DNA from: DATMYQ01 sp035560935
GTDB taxonomy: Bacteria; Bacillota; Negativicutes; Sporomusales; Sporomusaceae
DNA: 18,434 nt
Direction: 5' to 3'
Assembly (NCBI GenBank): GCA_035560935.1
Contig: DATMYQ010000089.1
Location: 1-18,434, forward strand
This document shows positions 1 through 7,873 of the stretch, one piece after another; within the stretch, counting starts at the first letter, position 1, and every line of letters begins with the position of its first letter. The position numbers and the translations under genes are program-made. Below the pieces are notes generated by a model. The model had not been told where the DNA came from. It did not search any database and saw only the letters and a program-made list of their open reading frames with translations.

Positions 1-1
1 G

Positions 2-706
2 TTATTTTAAGTTAAACACCACGGTCACTGTACTATAGCAACGTACAGAGGATCCTGAATCCTGATCGCGGGCCGGAGCGAAGCGCCATTGACGTACTGC
101 CGTCAAAGCCGCGTTGTCCAGGGAAGCGTGTCCTGACGAACGCACCACCTGACAATCATTGGGCCGTCCATTCTCGCCAATATCAATCCGTACCCCCACA
201 GTTCCTTCAATTCCCTGGTTACGCGCCTCGGCAGGGTAGGAAGGCTCGGTTTTATCCAATAGCCGCGGCGGACTCACAATACCGGTTTTCGCCTTTCCAC
301 CTTCGCCTCCAGTGCCAGCGGACGGGCCGCCACCGGCGCCATTTATATTTTCTGCACTGCCGCCGGCTGGCGCTGTAATTGCCGCCGGCTGCCAGGAGGT
401 TTGCTCTGCAGAAGTTTCGGCCACAGTTGCCGGAGCAGCCACAGGTTCAGACAGTGTCGTCGCGGCAGTCGAAGCCGGAGCCGCCATTGGCGTACGGACT
501 TGCGGCTGCGCCGGCTTAACCGCCATAGAAGCCGGTGACTGCAGCTGGCTCACTGCCGCCAACGGCTCGCTGACCAAATCCAGCTCCAGTATCGTTTCTG
601 GGGCCGGTTGCCAAAAAGCTGCCGACATCAACGCTACCGCCGGCAGCAGCAGGCAATGCAATCCTATAGAAATCGTCATCGCCCGCCGAAAACTATTCCT
701 TTTCAT
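2..706 (-). CDS. tonB: TonB energy-transducing protein
   Basis: Periplasm-spanning protein that transmits energy from ExbB-ExbD to outer-membrane receptors. The ATG at 706 is preceded by GGAGG nine bases upstream; an in-frame TTG at 709 is a less likely alternative. The 234-residue product has a basic N-terminus, one membrane anchor (about residues 11-33) containing the S13-x3-H17 motif that TonB uses to contact ExbD, an Ala/Pro-rich periplasmic spacer (about 50-115), a Gly-rich hinge (about 115-142) and a TonB C-terminal domain (about 148-234) with the expected YPAEAR, G-x-EGTV, SSGH-x-x-LD and WRF-x-PA elements. C185 and C223 in the C-terminal domain could form a disulfide. It is the last gene of the exbB-exbD-tonB group, 39 bases after exbD; its TAA stop occupies bases 2-4, so the gene is complete. 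Presumed client is the receptor at 5810-7771. Confidence 0.95.
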   Translation of the reverse strand: MKRNSFRRAMTISIGLHCLLLPAVALMSAAFWQPAPETILELDLVSEPLAAVSQLQSPASMAVKPAQPQVRTPMAAPASTAATTLSEPVAAPATVAETSAEQTSWQPAAITAPAGGSAENINGAGGGPSAGTGGEGGKAKTGIVSPPRLLDKTEPSYPAEARNQGIEGTVGVRIDIGENGRPNDCQVVRSSGHASLDNAALTAVRQWRFAPARDQDSGSSVRCYSTVTVVFNLK

Positions 707-745
707 CAACCGTTCCCTCCTTCAAAAATGATATCAATGAAGGAA

Positions 746-1156
746 TCATGGCGCTTTCCCTTCCGTGGCCACGGCTACCCGGCGGACCCCCGCCCCTTTC
801 AGTTCATCCAGCACAGCCACAACCCGCCCATACTCCGCCTGCTTATCCGCCCGCAGAATAAAAGCAGCATCCTGCTGACGGCTCAGTTCCGTCTGAATGC
901 GTTTACGAATCAAGTCCGGGGCAATAGGTTCCTGGTCAAAGAGTACCTTACCATCCGCCGTCACCGTCACCGCGATCCGTTTTTCCTGGTCCGCCTGCGC
1001 GGCCGCCGCCTGCGGCAGATTCACCGGAATCGTTTTTTGGTCCACCATGTAGAGGGTGCTCATGATAAAAAAGACCAGCAAAAAAAAGATAATGTCAATC
1101 ATGGGAATAATCATTAGTTGCGGTTTTCTCTCTAGCCGCAAGTTACGCAGTTTCAT
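746..1156 (-). CDS. exbD: ExbD/TolR-family proton-channel subunit
   Basis: Inner-membrane partner of ExbB that couples the proton gradient to TonB. The chosen ATG (1156) lies inside the 3' end of exbB, overlapping it by 14 bases, and has a GGGGG ribosome binding site eight bases upstream; an in-frame ATG at 1171 would add five residues and lacks that spacing. The 136-residue protein has a short basic cytoplasmic N-terminus, a single membrane helix (about residues 14-33) carrying the conserved proton-path aspartate (D21 in PMIDIIFFL), and a periplasmic ExbD domain with the usual IPVNLP and VTVTADGKVL stretches. Length and architecture are normal for ExbD. The overlap with exbB implies translational coupling. 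TolR is the main alternative, but the neighbouring tonB and receptor favour ExbD. Confidence 0.95.
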   Translation of the reverse strand: MKLRNLRLERKPQLMIIPMIDIIFFLLVFFIMSTLYMVDQKTIPVNLPQAAAAQADQEKRIAVTVTADGKVLFDQEPIAPDLIRKRIQTELSRQQDAAFILRADKQAEYGRVVAVLDELKGAGVRRVAVATEGKAP

Positions 1157-1778
1157 GGCGGCGACCCCCATACTTTCCCGTTAGCAACAAATTACAGCCT
1201 TCTTCAATGTTCGTCACAATCTGATCCAGCCAATGACTGAACCAGGTGTGCACCACCAACGCGAGCACCGCTACACAAAGCCCGGTGGCCGTCGCCACCA
1301 GCGCCTCCCCGACGCCGCCGGTGATCGCGTGGGGTTGACCGGATTTTATGCTCATCACGCTGAAAGACTGGATCATGCCCACCACCGTGCCCAGCAAGCC
1401 CAGCAGCGGCGCCAGCGTCACAATCGTGTCCAAATATCCCAAACGGGCTTTCATTCGAGCTACCGCCAAGCTGGCGGCCCCTTCCACAGAGTGTTCCACG
1501 CTGGCCATGCCGCCGTCCCAGCGTTTTAATCCTTCCGCCAGTATGCAGGAATACACGCTTCCCGTAACCTGGCAGAGAGCCATCGCCCCTTTGGCGTCTC
1601 CCCTTTCCAATTTTGCGGCAAGTTCCGCGTACAATTTGGCCGTCTCACCGTCCATCGTCCGAAAATACCGGTAACGGTCCACCGCAATCCCCACCACGAT
1701 AACCGAGCACAGCAACAGCGGATACATCACCAGACCGCCTTTTTGAAACAACGCCAGAGATTGAGATAACCATTCCAT
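1143..1778 (-). CDS. exbB: ExbB/MotA/TolQ-family proton channel
   Basis: Inner-membrane proton-channel subunit that with ExbD energises TonB. I start it at ATG 1778, giving 211 residues; an in-frame TTG at 1787 has no room for a ribosome binding site. Three membrane segments are visible at about residues 15-33, 112-135 and 157-178. The second and third carry the family signatures LLGLLGTVVGM and EALVATATGL, including the polar threonines lining the proton path. A cytoplasmic loop lies between helices 1 and 2. It heads a three-gene unit (exbB-exbD-tonB) separated from cobN by about 300 bases that hold a strong promoter (1940-1969) and a long hairpin (1806-1853), so it can be expressed independently of the riboswitch-controlled genes upstream. 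MotA/TolQ homologues are similar, but context supports ExbB. Confidence 0.95.
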   Translation of the reverse strand: MEWLSQSLALFQKGGLVMYPLLLCSVIVVGIAVDRYRYFRTMDGETAKLYAELAAKLERGDAKGAMALCQVTGSVYSCILAEGLKRWDGGMASVEHSVEGAASLAVARMKARLGYLDTIVTLAPLLGLLGTVVGMIQSFSVMSIKSGQPHAITGGVGEALVATATGLCVAVLALVVHTWFSHWLDQIVTNIEEGCNLLLTGKYGGRRHETA

Positions 1779-1805
1779 ATCTTTCAACTCGCTTTCATTA
1801 TAATA

Positions 1806-1853
1806 AAGCCACGAAAATCGACGTTTTTTTCAAACGTCTGACCTTCATGGCTT
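1806..1853 (-). other. Long leader hairpin upstream of exbB
   Basis: On the minus strand the leader between the promoter at 1940-1969 and the exbB start folds into one long hairpin. Fourteen bases (1840-1853) pair completely with 1806-1819, allowing G-U pairs. After a single bulged A (1839) a further seven pairs (GACGTTT with AAACGTC) close a GAAAA loop. The T-rich tail expected of an intrinsic terminator is absent (the hairpin is followed by TATTATAATG), and the exbB start lies about 28 bases downstream. It is therefore better read as an mRNA structure: a stability element, a processing site or a translational control hairpin. Confidence 0.55.
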
Positions 1854-1939
1854 AATTTCAGATAAATATTTTTAGCAAAGCAGCAATCCTGCCGCGGTTC
1901 CGCACTGAATGCCGTATTCATACAGCATAAATTCGATTT

Positions 1940-1969
1940 ATTATGTCACACTTTTCCCTTTTTTGTCAA
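1940..1969 (-). promoter_or_regulatory. Promoter of exbB-exbD-tonB with overlapping inverted repeat
   Basis: Minus strand reads TTGACA (1964-1969), an 18-base spacer, then CATAAT (1940-1945), close to the sigma-70/sigma-A consensus. A perfect inverted repeat ATAAAT-CGA-ATTTAT (1927-1941) overlaps the -10 box and the expected start site, a usual place for a repressor operator. I cannot match it confidently to Fur or another known box. It lies about 165 bases upstream of exbB. No convincing terminator for the cobN transcript is seen between 2085 and this promoter, so read-through from upstream is also possible. Confidence 0.7.
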
Positions 1970-2085
1970 GTCGGCAGCGTTTAAAAAGCGCGTCTTTCCT
2001 CATACACATAAGCCATGAAAAACATTATTTAGTTGTTCACATGACGACGATTTAATGAGTTACAGTTACCCCTGTCTCATAAACC

Positions 2086-5000
2086 TCATCCCTCACCTCG
2101 TTCTTCCAGCTCCCCTTCAATATCCAAATACAGTTGTTGCAATTGACGGCGGGTTGTTTCGTCAGCCTGCCACAACCCCCGCTGAGAAGCTTCCAAAAGT
2201 TTCTCGGCAATGCGCTGCAAGGCCCATGGATTGACTTCTTGCATCCACTGCTGCATTTCTTCATTCAGCGCATATTTTTGCGCCAGTCCCTGATACATCC
2301 AGTCCTTCATCACCTCGCTAGTCGCGTCCCAGTCATAACAGTGGGCCACAGCGCTTGCCAGATCCGCTGCGCCTTTGTATCCATGTTTCTTCATGCCTTC
2401 AATATATTTAGGGTTCATTACTTCGCCGCGGAACAATCGTTGAATTTCTTCATCCAGGCTGCGTACAACGGCATTTTGCCGGTTGGAACTGTCTCCGCAA
2501 TATGACCGGGGTGATTCTCCTTTCAAACTCCGAACCGCGGCGATCATCCCACCATGATAGGCATTGAAATCATCGGAATTAAGCATGTGAACTTCACGAT
2601 TGTCTTCATTTTTCAATGTGATGTCCAGACTGCCCAACCGCCGGCTAAAAAGCTCCGGCAAGAAGACGCCTGCCGCTTTGACTCCATAGGCATAACTACC
2701 CCAACGAACGTATATTTTCGCCAAATCATCCACGCTATCCCAATTCTGCGCTTCCAACGCCTTGCTGACCCCAGCACCATAAGAACCCGGTGGACAGCCA
2801 AAAATCCGATAGCACGCCTGTTCCCAGGCTGAGGCACATTCTACGCCGCTGCTTGTCAGTTCCGCCGCATCAGCCAGCACATGCTTGCGAACGTAATTCA
2901 CCTCCGGTTCTTCTTCCAGCACGGCGACCAAGCTTACCGCTTTATCCATCAATTTCAGTACAATCGGCAATGCATCGCGGAACATTCCGCTGACCCGGGC
3001 GGTTACGTCAATCCGAGGCCGCCCCAATTCCGCCGCCGGAATCACTTCCAGACCCGTGACTCGTTGGCTCCCAGCCTGCCACAACGGACGCACGCCTAAT
3101 AAATACAGAAATTCGGCGATGCATTGTCCGTGAGTGCGCATATTGCAGCCGCTCCAGAAAATCATTCCAATATTTTCCGGATACCGTCCCTCTTCGGCAA
3201 TGTACCGTTCAATGACCGCATCGCCTAAGGTTTTGCCCAATTCCCAGGCCGCCCGGCTCGGCAAGCCCCGAGGATCGACGCCGTAAAAATTCCGACCAGT
3301 GGGCAAAATATCCGGCATCCCGCTGGTTGGAGCGCCGGCGGGTCCGGGTTCAATAAATTTACCAGCCAGCGCACTCAGGATCGACTCCATTTCCCGTGAA
3401 GTTTTATCAAGGTTTGGCAATAAAACGCTGCGCCCATAATCAGCAATCACCTGCAACCGTTCCTTGGCTGAACCGTCCGCCTTCATCAACCAAGTCCACG
3501 TTGGCCATTCTCTGCAGCCGGCATCCGCCTCCCTACTTTGGATAATCCAAACGGCAAACTGGCGGCATTGCTCGCGGATTTCATCCAGCAAGACGCCGCT
3601 GGTGTGCTTTTCCGTTTCCGCCAACATCGCCGTTCCCGCCAACAATGTCTCATAATCATAGCCGCAGATGTTTGCAACTGTCACCGGCAACGAGGGACTT
3701 TCCGCGCTCTCCATCCGGGTCAGGGCCAGTAAATATTCTATCTGTTCCTCTCCTCGGGGCGCTTCTCCCAGCACGTGGAGCCCCGTGCGGATTTGCATAT
3801 TTTTCAGATCATTGATGCATCCATGCAAACGTTGAGCATAACTGTCAAACTCGTCCCCGTCCGGCGCCGCCTCCAGATCCGCTTCGGCCGCTTTTTCCAC
3901 AATCAGACGTCTTATGGTTTCCAAATTATCCAGCCGATTTTTTTTAAAATGATCATATTCATCCAACAATTTTTCCAAATCCGCCAATTGATCATAAACA
4001 CCGGCATGACTCATCGGTGGTGGCAAATGACCAATCACGCAGGCCGCACTGCGTCGTTTGGCTTGCAGGCCTTCCCCCACAACCGTGATTAAATAAGGAT
4101 AAATATTCGGCAATTCTCCCAGTGCAATATCGGGATAGCAATTTTCCGACAGTCCGCTGCCTTTTCCCGGCAGCCATTCCAGCGATCCATGGGTTCCGAT
4201 GTGAAGAACAGCGTCCGCTTTAAAAACGTCACGAATCCAGTGATAATAAGCGAGGTAATGGTGTGTCGGCGCACAGTCCGGCGAATGATAAATTTTGCCG
4301 GGATCATCGCCAAATCCTCGGGGGGGCTGCACCGTGACAAACAAATTCCCGTTGATTTTTCCAGGAATCAGCAGTTGCCCGTCATCATAAAACACTGCTC
4401 CCGGCGGTTCCCCCCAGTCCCGGATCATTTCTTCCCGAATCTGAGGCTTCAATTGCTGAAACCATCGCTGATAGGCTTCGGCGTCAAGTTTTCCCTCCGC
4501 TTGCCGCCATCGTTCATCCGTCAGGTAGCGTCGGTCATTGGTCGCCGTTTCCAACAATTCATTCATCAACGACTGGGCATCCGTTGGAATACGATCTACC
4601 TGATAGTCCAGCGCCGCTAGGCGCTGCAGCAGCTTTCTGACACTGGCCGGCGAATCCATTCCTTGGGCAGTGCCAATATTGGAGTTAGACGGCGGATAAT
4701 TATGAAAAACAATGGCAATCTTTTTATCATGGTTGGATTTTCGCCGTAAGTCCGCCCACTTTTTAGCTTTGTCAGCCAGTCGTCCGATTCGTTCCGGCAG
4801 CGCCTCATTACGGGTCATTCCATCTTGCCGGCGAACCTTCCCGGCAATAGGAACCGAATGGATTACACCGTCAAACTCCGGCATCACGATACAACTGGAC
4901 AACTCCACCGGCGTCAATCCTTCCGCCCGTTCTTCCCATTCCCCAAAGGATTGCAGCAGCACATACGCCTGCAGTATCGGACGGTCTAGACGTTTAAGAA

Positions 5001-5793
5001 ATTCCGGCGTCACCGGTCGCCCCACCGTCAAGGAAAACTTCATCGTGTTGATCAGTACGTCAATCACCGGCTGCCCCGCAGTATAGAAATACCGATTCAC
5101 CGCTTCTTCTACCCCCGGCGCTTCCAACGCCTCATTGCGGGTCCAATGGCTGAATACAGCTACAGCGTTCATACCTCTTGCCTCAATGGCCCGGATGAGT
5201 TCGTTTTGATAGTCCATATCCGACCAAACCCATTCATCCCGGGGAAAAAGAATTCCAATCGTGGGTCTTCCCGACTGGCAATATCGCCGCCAATATGCTT
5301 CCTTCTCTGTAAAGGCATGCGGATTTCCGGGATGAACAATACCATTCCATAATAAGGGCCGGGGAGCTTGCTGCGGAGGTAGTCCCTGTTGGTAATTTCC
5401 ATTCAGCCACAGCCATAAGTCGCGAAAATTTTCCTTACCGCCATAAGTCAGATACGCTCGAATCGTTTCCCGGTTTTCTTGTGATATCCCCTGTCCGCTT
5501 CCGGCGGCGGCGGCATCGATGGGCAAGTGGCAATAGGCTATTCGTTGAACCTGTAAAAACTCTGCGGCCTTTTTTACGAACCCTGTCTCTTCCGCTAGTC
5601 CCATCCAGTAAAATACGACCAGATCAGAAGTCGTCAAACGCCCTTGCCATTCGTCATTCCAATCGGTGGAATCATGACACAGATAAGAGCGGACTTCTGC
5701 GGACAGCTGTCCTTCCTGCCGCAATTCCCTGCCGGCGGTTTTCATCATCGTATATTGCCGATCAATATTGGAAGCAAAAACAATACGCCTCAA
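2086..5793 (-). CDS. cobN: CobN-type cobaltochelatase large subunit (CobN/BchH family)
   Basis: Large, porphyrin/corrin-binding subunit of an ATP-dependent metal chelatase; in the known cobalt enzyme it inserts Co(II) into hydrogenobyrinic acid a,c-diamide with CobS/CobT, and in the magnesium enzyme BchH works with BchI/BchD. The start is TTG 5793, with GGAGGAG six bases upstream. The 1235-residue length fits CobN. Family hallmarks are intact: NYPPSNSNIGTAQGMDSPAS (about 365-384), HIGTHGSLEWLPGKGSGLSE (531-550) followed by LPNIYPY and GEGLQAKRR (about 561-580). No signal peptide or membrane segment is seen, so it is probably cytoplasmic. It follows the TonB receptor by 16 bases; ATPase partners ChlI and ChlD are two and three genes upstream, making a complete three-subunit chelatase. 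The riboswitch favours cobalt/corrin over magnesium. Metal removal is conceivable, since CobN-like HmuS proteins occur in Bacteroidetes haem-uptake operons, but the presence of both ATPase subunits fits insertion better. Confidence 0.9.
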   Translation of the reverse strand: MRRIVFASNIDRQYTMMKTAGRELRQEGQLSAEVRSYLCHDSTDWNDEWQGRLTTSDLVVFYWMGLAEETGFVKKAAEFLQVQRIAYCHLPIDAAAAGSGQGISQENRETIRAYLTYGGKENFRDLWLWLNGNYQQGLPPQQAPRPLLWNGIVHPGNPHAFTEKEAYWRRYCQSGRPTIGILFPRDEWVWSDMDYQNELIRAIEARGMNAVAVFSHWTRNEALEAPGVEEAVNRYFYTAGQPVIDVLINTMKFSLTVGRPVTPEFLKRLDRPILQAYVLLQSFGEWEERAEGLTPVELSSCIVMPEFDGVIHSVPIAGKVRRQDGMTRNEALPERIGRLADKAKKWADLRRKSNHDKKIAIVFHNYPPSNSNIGTAQGMDSPASVRKLLQRLAALDYQVDRIPTDAQSLMNELLETATNDRRYLTDERWRQAEGKLDAEAYQRWFQQLKPQIREEMIRDWGEPPGAVFYDDGQLLIPGKINGNLFVTVQPPRGFGDDPGKIYHSPDCAPTHHYLAYYHWIRDVFKADAVLHIGTHGSLEWLPGKGSGLSENCYPDIALGELPNIYPYLITVVGEGLQAKRRSAACVIGHLPPPMSHAGVYDQLADLEKLLDEYDHFKKNRLDNLETIRRLIVEKAAEADLEAAPDGDEFDSYAQRLHGCINDLKNMQIRTGLHVLGEAPRGEEQIEYLLALTRMESAESPSLPVTVANICGYDYETLLAGTAMLAETEKHTSGVLLDEIREQCRQFAVWIIQSREADAGCREWPTWTWLMKADGSAKERLQVIADYGRSVLLPNLDKTSREMESILSALAGKFIEPGPAGAPTSGMPDILPTGRNFYGVDPRGLPSRAAWELGKTLGDAVIERYIAEEGRYPENIGMIFWSGCNMRTHGQCIAEFLYLLGVRPLWQAGSQRVTGLEVIPAAELGRPRIDVTARVSGMFRDALPIVLKLMDKAVSLVAVLEEEPEVNYVRKHVLADAAELTSSGVECASAWEQACYRIFGCPPGSYGAGVSKALEAQNWDSVDDLAKIYVRWGSYAYGVKAAGVFLPELFSRRLGSLDITLKNEDNREVHMLNSDDFNAYHGGMIAAVRSLKGESPRSYCGDSSNRQNAVVRSLDEEIQRLFRGEVMNPKYIEGMKKHGYKGAADLASAVAHCYDWDATSEVMKDWMYQGLAQKYALNEEMQQWMQEVNPWALQRIAEKLLEASQRGLWQADETTRRQLQQLYLDIEGELEERGEG

Positions 5794-5809
5794 TCAGTTC
5801 TCCTCCTCG

Positions 5810-7771
5810 CTAAAAGTGTGCGGTAAATCCCACTTTATAGGCCCGGCCCTGCGCGTAGTAAAGCGACGAGGCACTGTTATTGATTGGGTCTCTGCGGTTA
5901 AGCAAATTTTCAATATCGATATTCAACGTATATTGTTTACCATAGTTCCGGCTGATGTGCAGCGCGACCGGGAAGAAGGGGCTGATCGACTTGCCGGCGT
6001 CACTGCGGTCGCCATAATATACGGCGCTGAGAGCGGCGCTGGTGGGCCCGAGTTTATAATTTAGACTGCCGGAAAGTTGAATACGCCCCATTGTTCTTTC
6101 CCAGGGATCTGCACTGCTGCTCTGCGCTTCGGGATTACTGAAAGACCCACCCAGACTATAGGAAAATTTGTCGCTCAATTTATGGTTATAATTTACTTCA
6201 ATACCCGTGTTTCTGAACCCGGCCATATTCTGCGCCTGTTGTTGCCCCGTTGATGTATTAATGGTCACCCAGTCGATTTTATTTTCCATATCGATCTTAA
6301 AAAGAGCAACTTTCCAGCTGCTGTCTTTATGTTCTTCTTTATAGCCGATTTCATAATTCATGCTGGTTTCCGGCTGCAAACCCGGATTGCCGATGAAATT
6401 ATCCGTGGAATAGTACAATTGGCTGTAAGTCGGCATTTTAAAAGATTTACCCACGTTTGTATACCAGGAGCTATAATCATTTATTTTTGTAATCGTCTGG
6501 ATCTGCGGGCAAAAAGCGGTAAATTTCTGGCCATCGCTGGTTTTCAAAACATCTTCACGGGCGCTGACAACCAGCCGGGTTTTGGCGCTGATCGGCGTTT
6601 CCCACTGTCCGTAAACGGAGTAATGATTCCTATCGACATCAACATTATTTAATGCGCCCAGATAGCGTTTTGGTGCGCTTCCCGTAATCGATTGTGCATC
6701 TTTTTGATACTCTTCCTTTTGGTAGGTAACTCCCATTAACCATTTGTTTTTGCCCGCTTCCCAGTTTTTCTGCACATCCAGTCCATAATTGGTATATGTA
6801 GCGTCAGACCAGCCAACAACTTTCGGCCTTGCGGTTTCCACCGTGGTCGAGTCCAAATCCTGGGTGTTATAAAACAGTTTTGTTTCCCAGCCATTTTCCT
6901 TATAACTCAGCTGCGTCAGTTGTCTTATGTTGTTATAATGGGAATCCTGCAAATTCACGTTGGTCGCGTCCTGTTTGTATAAAACATCGTAATCATCTTT
7001 GCTGTACATATAGTTAAAATTCCAGTGATCATCAAAACGATAGTTCCAGTTGAAATTATTCTTCTGACTGTCGCCAAATGCGGTCCGGTAATATACCGTC
7101 TTGGCGGTCGGCCCAATTTTCGTGCTGCTTTTCACATCGGATACCGTCTCCCCTTCCGTCAATTGGCTGTAATTATAAATAATGCTCGCCTTGCCTGTCT
7201 GCAAGGTAAATCCGCCCTCTTGCTGATGGGTTCCGGTTGCCAATGATACGGAATTATTTACTTTCTCCTTGGTGATAATGTTAATTACGCCACCAAAGGC
7301 TTCGCTGCCGTAAAGAACAGCGCCTCCACCCTTGACCACTTCCACTTTTTCCACAATGTCCAGTGGAATTTGTTCCAGGTTATAGCCGCCGTTCATATTG
7401 ATCGGCACGCCGTTCAGCATCACCAACGTTCCGTCATCAACGCCGCGGATAATGATTTCGCTGGTCATGCCGCCCCAGGCCTGTCCATTCCTGCCCATGG
7501 CATTAAAGGTCAAACCCGTCTGATATTTCAGGGCTTCAATGAGATTCACCGCTCCCGTGGATTTCAGTTCTTCATGGGTGTAAACCGATACATCCGCCGG
7601 GGTATCCAATGTTTTCGATGCATAACGCATCGCCGTGACCGTAACGTCATCCAGCGAAAACTCTTTTTTCTCCTGATTCTGCGGCTGTTCCTGCGCGCCA
7701 GCCGCCAACGGCCAGGTAAGACAACAAACCGTCGCTGAAATGGTCAACTTTTTCTTCCAGTGCTTTTTCAT
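5810..7771 (-). CDS. TonB-dependent outer-membrane receptor (BtuB-like size)
   Basis: Outer-membrane gated porin that imports a scarce substrate using TonB energy. The start is ATG 7771, with GGAGG eight bases upstream; an in-frame TTG at 7786 would precede the ribosome binding site and is rejected. The 653-residue product has a signal peptide (about residues 1-26, ending LAAGA), a TonB box (DVTVTA, about 42-47), a plug domain (about 50-160, with IIIRG, VMLNGVPIN, VEVVKGGGAVLYGSEAFGGVINI-type motifs), then a beta-barrel ending in a terminal aromatic residue (...GFTAHF) as required for barrel assembly. The length is near that of BtuB. Its place in a B12-riboswitch locus suggests a corrinoid or cobalt chelate, but a haem- or siderophore-type ligand cannot be excluded from sequence. 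The barrel region looks more AT-rich by eye than the flanking chelatase genes. Confidence 0.92.
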   Translation of the reverse strand: MKKHWKKKLTISATVCCLTWPLAAGAQEQPQNQEKKEFSLDDVTVTAMRYASKTLDTPADVSVYTHEELKSTGAVNLIEALKYQTGLTFNAMGRNGQAWGGMTSEIIIRGVDDGTLVMLNGVPINMNGGYNLEQIPLDIVEKVEVVKGGGAVLYGSEAFGGVINIITKEKVNNSVSLATGTHQQEGGFTLQTGKASIIYNYSQLTEGETVSDVKSSTKIGPTAKTVYYRTAFGDSQKNNFNWNYRFDDHWNFNYMYSKDDYDVLYKQDATNVNLQDSHYNNIRQLTQLSYKENGWETKLFYNTQDLDSTTVETARPKVVGWSDATYTNYGLDVQKNWEAGKNKWLMGVTYQKEEYQKDAQSITGSAPKRYLGALNNVDVDRNHYSVYGQWETPISAKTRLVVSAREDVLKTSDGQKFTAFCPQIQTITKINDYSSWYTNVGKSFKMPTYSQLYYSTDNFIGNPGLQPETSMNYEIGYKEEHKDSSWKVALFKIDMENKIDWVTINTSTGQQQAQNMAGFRNTGIEVNYNHKLSDKFSYSLGGSFSNPEAQSSSADPWERTMGRIQLSGSLNYKLGPTSAALSAVYYGDRSDAGKSISPFFPVALHISRNYGKQYTLNIDIENLLNRRDPINNSASSLYYAQGRAYKVGFTAHF

Positions 7772-7857
7772 AAAGTACTCCTCCAAAACTCCGTAAATTT
7801 CCTCTTATCTCATCATCGATGGCATGTTATCTTTGGGTCTTCATGACCGAATTTTTC

Positions 7858-7873
7858 CGGGATGATCATCCCG
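7858..7873 (-). repeat. Perfect 16-base palindrome at the chlD stop codon
   Basis: CGGGATGATCATCCCG is a perfect inverted repeat that contains the TGA stop of the ChlD-like gene. Neither strand has a T-run after it, so it is not a standard terminator. It begins an 86-base gap to the receptor start and could mark an intercistronic processing or stability point between the chelatase ATPases and the receptor. Confidence 0.4.

Noticed and set aside
2044..2085. Small inverted repeat after the cobN stop as a terminator
   Set aside because: The stem has a two-base bulge and no T-run follows on the minus strand, so termination here is not supported.
5810..7771. Calling the receptor btuB or a haem receptor by name
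   Set aside because: Ligand cannot be read from the barrel sequence; context suggests a corrinoid or cobalt compound but does not prove it.
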